Of a stretch of 64,000 bases of DNA, positions 60,031 to 64,000 are shown piece by piece (positions within the stretch are counted from its first letter, which is position 1; every line of letters begins with the position of its first letter). A program made the position numbers and the translations under genes. Where the stretch lies: NCBI RefSeq assembly GCF_000699445.3, contig NC_067200.1, forward strand, positions 11,449,450 through 11,513,449, read 5' to 3'. The DNA is from Schistosoma haematobium (lineage: Eukaryota; Platyhelminthes; Trematoda; Strigeidida; Schistosomatidae). Below the pieces are notes generated by a model that saw only the letters and a list, made by a program, of their open reading frames with translations, was not told where the DNA came from and made no database searches.

Positions 60031-62034
60031 ACTGAAAAAGAGAAACTTGAACGGAATCATAATTCTATCAACAACAAGAATCTACGTGTATTTTGTTGTA
60101 TCAGCAATAGAATTTCTTGGAAGAAAAATTTACGAATTCGCATTAGAATGAATGAATGTTCTTTTTTTGGTTGTGTCTGTGTTCAAATGATGTAATAACA
60201 GAATGAAATAACGAAGGAATTCTTTTTAATTAGACTGATTACATAAATGGATATTCTTTTCTCCACTCCTATTTTATTGTAGAAAGAAACTAATGAAAGA
60301 AAAAGCCCAGATTATTTCGATGAAATTAGGAAGGAAGATGAGTGAAATCTGGAGTATCGATTTTTTCTATAACTGTGCTACCTGATTTTTCTCCTTTCTC
60401 TCTCTCACACACATACACATGCACACACACACACTCTCACTTTCACTCTATCAATTACATATACATTCTCTTTAAATGTCAAACAGAATGAAATAGGAAT
60501 ATCAGTGCAGATGTATATAACTTGATTAAAATAAGCTGAATGATTTGAGGATAAAATCTATTTTAATTATTTCTTAAGATCTAAAGGATAATTTATTTGT
60601 TTTACCTACTTAAATGTTTTCTCTATCTAACTAAAGGAAAGAGTTTGTAATGAGTGAAATAGATGGATCTTAAACTACAATCTACTAACTAATTGAATCA
60701 TTATGAAAACAGGTTAATTTGACTAACTGGAATAATGATATTGATTAAGATATTGTATTCAAACTGCCGGAAAATTCGTCTAGTGGAAACTAAAAGGGTT
60801 TCAAATTTACAGCGTTTCAGTCACTGCTATCTAATTGGCGGTCACAAGTTATGACAGGATTATTACTATTGTTTGTTATAATTTTATACCCCTCATATGA
60901 ATGGTATTAAGAAAATCTCCCACTGTCAAATGCTTAGTTGGTTTCGACATTTTTCTTTATTGTTCCTAGTATCGTTTTACTTAATCCTCAGCTTATATAT
61001 ATCAGTGAAACAGTCAATACTTAGTTTAGTTAGCTTCCTTTATTCGAACGATATGAATTAATTTGATAGCGTTAATCCGATCTACTTAATTTCTCGTATC
61101 CAACAAACAACAAATACAATCGTTGTATTCTTATCATTCACATGATTATGGTAACATATATTACAGTTTTTATTTTTAAATGATTATAGATGATCGTGTT
61201 GGTTCGCACCTGTCAGCAAAATGTACCTGTTATCTTGAAGGAATTGATGTTCCGTAATAGATTCAACTTAGGGTCATCCAGATTCTCAGTCTGAGATATT
61301 ACTACCATGTTATTTAGCTTGCGACTGATCTCCCGGAGGAATCAGATATTTACAATTTAATGATAATTCAGAAGTGACTAACGTCACGTTTGTCGAACCA
61401 TTTAAGTGCTGTGCGAATCCTGTCACTCAACTTACAATGTAACCGCGAGACTATAGGACTTAGCATCGGTTACAGTATGATATTTTAGGTGGTTTGTGGG
61501 AGTATCATTTCCATCAAGAATACAGAAACGCCTTGGTCATGAATTTCAGCTAACAAGAAACCATGGGTAAAAGGTTCCTGTCACCCACCTCAAACCAAAT
61601 ATCAGCTCAACTTAGTGTATAAAATACCAGGTCATTTAAAACTAGTGATCACGTTACTAACTGACTGAAGGAATTCCATCAGTGCTTAGAGAACAAGGTA
61701 AACATGAAAGTTTTCACTAATCAGTGATAAAGCAAAACTTATAACTGTTAGTGTTACGATGTATAACAATTTAATGCTAACTTCATTGCTGCGATATCGC
61801 TTCGTCAAATTTTACTATTTTATCAAATATTCCATTAGGGAATCATAAACTTTTCGGAGGTATGTTGATAAACGTTGGTCATTCTGATCTATAAAAATAG
61901 ATAGCATGAAATATTAAAGCTCAGCTGAAGGGGCTTTGTGCAGACTGATTTAATTTGCAGGTTGTATTCATCAGAGATCGATTTTAGATAATGTATCACT
62001 GAAATATGAGTAGAACTGAATTGCTATTATATCC
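60031..62034. other. Intergenic/unassigned sequence; simple repeat and LTR scrap
   Basis: A CT/CA-rich simple repeat lies at about 60398-60450. A small piece at about 60826-60860 ('TCTAATTGGCGG') matches the second LTR family. Otherwise nothing recognised. Confidence 0.4.
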
Positions 62035-62160
62035 AGGTACGGGAATCCTCAGCAGTGACCATCTACAACCCTAACCAGAGTATTAAATCCGGAACATTCA
62101 GTCCTCACGGTGAACGCTTAACCATTAGGAGCTGAGTAAGCGTCCACTGGTATGATTTCG
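62035..62160 (-). repeat. Diverged hammerhead SINE fragment
   Basis: The minus strand has an A-box-like 'CCTAATGGTTAAGCG', a degraded B-box and the start of the hammerhead (CACTGCTGAGGA), after which it ends. Confidence 0.5.
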
Positions 62161-62847
62161 AAGCGAGACTATAATTTATGGACAACCTTTGAGCGACGCT
62201 AAAATGACCTTGAGAATGTTCACATACATACTACGGTCAAATCAGGGTTATAAACCAATGTGAGGAATCAAGATCAATATTTACAGTTGATAGTTAGGAT
62301 TAGAAATTAGATTTAGGGATTTCGTCTCGACAACAACACTATTGATTAGGTAACATTAAAATTAATTCTGAAATACATGAATTGTGCATATGATAAGGGT
62401 TTAAATAGAATGTTTCATATGAGTGTTGCCAAACAAGTGTTTTTTTAAAGATTGATTCTACTCTCTTTGAAGTTTATAATCAACTTGAGGAGCTTTCATG
62501 ACAGTGTTATTGATTAATGAAATGCTATATTATCTGTTTATCAGTCAGTGTTAATCTGAACTGGTCTAATAAGGCAACTAAAGAGAGATTCAAGCATTAT
62601 CGTATATTATTAGAAAAAGAAATTTGTGGTGACTGTTTACTATGAAGAGATAAGTTTTATCATACACTGATATTAACTAAATAAAATTGGGAACTTTTGA
62701 GCTCTGAACATTATATGATGGTTCCAAAAATATCCCGAATTCGGTAAAGTTAGAAATGGGGATCACTGTATATAAACTCAGTCGTCTAGAAAGTAATCCG
62801 TAGTTAGATTCAAGTGTACTACCGAACCATTCAAGAGCGAGAAGCTT
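62161..62847. other. Spacer; nothing recognised
   Basis: AT-rich sequence before the LINE tail at 62848. Confidence 0.4.
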
Positions 62848-64000
62848 ATTTACTTACTTACTTACGTCTCTTGCCATTTCTTGGAGGAACATAGGCCGCT
62901 CATCAGCATTCGTCAAGTAACTCCGTTCTCAAAACTCCTTTCCGATTGCTATTCATTCTTTTGGTTTCTGACTCCGATGTTCTTGAGAAATCCTCCTTTC
63001 CTTCTACCTTCAGGATTCCAAGTTAACACATGTTGAGCTCCTACTTCTCTGTTTTAGGTAGCATGTTGACCTATTGACCTCCCGATTTTGATTTGTCTGG
63101 TGAACATCCTGATTTTTCAATCGTTGATGGAGTGCCAGCTAAAGGATTGTCTGTATGTACTGCATCGATGACCAGTAGGTCCAGTGGGGCTAGTCTATTC
63201 AAGAGTAATTCAAAGTTCTCCACCCATCTGTTTCACTGTTCCTGATTTTCAGTGACTGGTTTGCCTTCTTTGTTTGTGAATGATCCTTCCGGCTTATTAT
63301 ATTTCCCTATCAGTTTCTTCGTTGTGTAGTGTAGTTGTCTCATATTCCTTCCTATTGAAGCTTTTTCGATTGCCACTGATAGATCTTCTACATATTTCCT
63401 CTTGTCAGTTCTAGAACTTCTCTTCACTCACTCGCTTGTTTGTTTCTGTGTATTCTGAGTGTGCCTTGACTTTCTCTGTTCTCGTTCAACTATCATCAAC
63501 TGCTCTCTTCTTGTTCTTCCTTTTCTGAATCTCTCCCAGGTTTTCCATAGAACTTCATTCCTTATGATGATGCTTGTTGTGATCCACAACCGCCTGACAC
63601 GTCGAAGTTGGTGCTTATCTGATCCGTTTCCAGTTGTTCTCCACAATAGTTACCTCTTCTTTGAGTAGATCTCTTAAGGCTGTAACTGACCTCTGTATTG
63701 CTGTTTCCCCAGTTGTCCAGTTTTTTTCTTTTTTGACATCAGTTTCATCTTGACAATCACCAGGTGGTGATTTGAAGCTACATCGGCTCCTCTCTTTGTT
63801 TTCACATCTCCTATTGACCTACTAGACCGTTTGGTGATGTAAATATGATCAATGTGGTTATGTGTAGTGCAGTCAGTTGAGACGCATGTAGCCTTGTATA
63901 TCAGTTTGTGAAGGAATATAGAGGCAACCATAATTATTTTGCTGAATACACATAAATTTGTAGGTCTCTCATCATTCTCGTTCCTTCCTCCCACTCTCTG
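62848..64000 (-). mobile_element. RTE-type LINE copy with internal deletion, running off the window
   Basis: The 3' tail is a (TTAC)n run at 62848-62867. Minus-strand sequence up to about 63040 is the LINE 3' end. The next block, about 63080-64000, is the endonuclease C-terminus and the linker before reverse transcriptase. The reverse-transcriptase core that should lie between is absent, so this copy has an internal deletion. The 5' end lies beyond 64000. Confidence 0.8.
63233..63994 (-). pseudogene. RTE endonuclease C-terminus and linker remnant
   Basis: Read in three frames on the minus strand: 'HIDHIYITKRSSRSIGDVK' and 'GADVASNHHLVIVKMKL' (63994-63674) form the end of an apurinic-type endonuclease; the usual SDHH box is SNHH. 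Next come 'RRVRRLWITTSI'-type linker (63646-63428) and 'RNMRQLHYTTKKLIGKYNKP' (63427-63233), matching the linker of SR2-like elements. Frameshifts and stops separate them. Not a host gene. Confidence 0.8.

Overview
The window is eukaryotic, AT-rich, intron-rich and packed with retroelements. The element set points to a blood fluke of the genus Schistosoma: hammerhead-ribozyme SINEs of the Smα type, an RTE-clade LINE resembling SR2, a Penelope-like element resembling Cercyon, and Ty3/Gypsy LTR elements. The genus call is inference from element types; the species cannot be fixed from the sequence.

Host genes. Positions 317-640 look like the last exon (+ strand) of a HEAT-repeat-like gene. A second + strand gene starts near 5216/5237. 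I can splice seven exons: 5237-5461, 12647-12961, 16159-16455, 18805-19098, 22476-22649, 25074-25295 and 30412-30549. Every junction is phase 0, and the product is about 554 aa, mostly coiled coil. Its N-terminal half resembles, from memory, the DUF4709 (C10orf67-type) proteins. The introns hold nearly all the mobile DNA.

Large-scale structure. The 3' half of this gene, with all intronic repeats, is present twice in direct tandem: unit 1 about 21549-38266, unit 2 about 38267-58171, with 3 bp (GGT) shared at the breakpoints. Exons 5, 6 and 7 are therefore repeated at 39206-39379, 41806-42027 and 50344-50481, with one amino-acid change seen. The units differ by small indels, microsatellite length and one extra 3208-bp retrotransposon period in unit 2. 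This is either a very recent duplication or an assembly artefact from two haplotypes.

Mobile elements. (1) A compact LTR element: 420-bp LTRs, 2788-bp interior, Gag, a protease-like domain and a complete DD35E integrase, but no reverse transcriptase or RNase H. It is LTR-internal-LTR at 25553-29180 and LTR-internal-LTR-internal-LTR at 42285-49120; both arrays are flanked by the same 4-bp target duplication. (2) A 2.7-kb Penelope-like element at 8599-11326 with a YVDD reverse transcriptase, a GIY-YIG endonuclease, 119-bp terminal inverted repeats and a 12-bp target duplication; its empty site is visible in a related repeat at about 32170. (3) 5'-truncated RTE-type LINE copies, all on the minus strand. 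(4) A roughly 480-bp SINE-like family with clear target duplications. (5) tRNA-headed SINEs carrying hammerhead motifs, in two sequence families. (6) Fragments of a second LTR family. (7) Two long (GATA)n arrays, one per duplication unit.

No bacterial-type operons, CRISPR arrays, rRNA genes or genuine tRNA genes were seen. Many open frames over repeats are not host genes and are left out.
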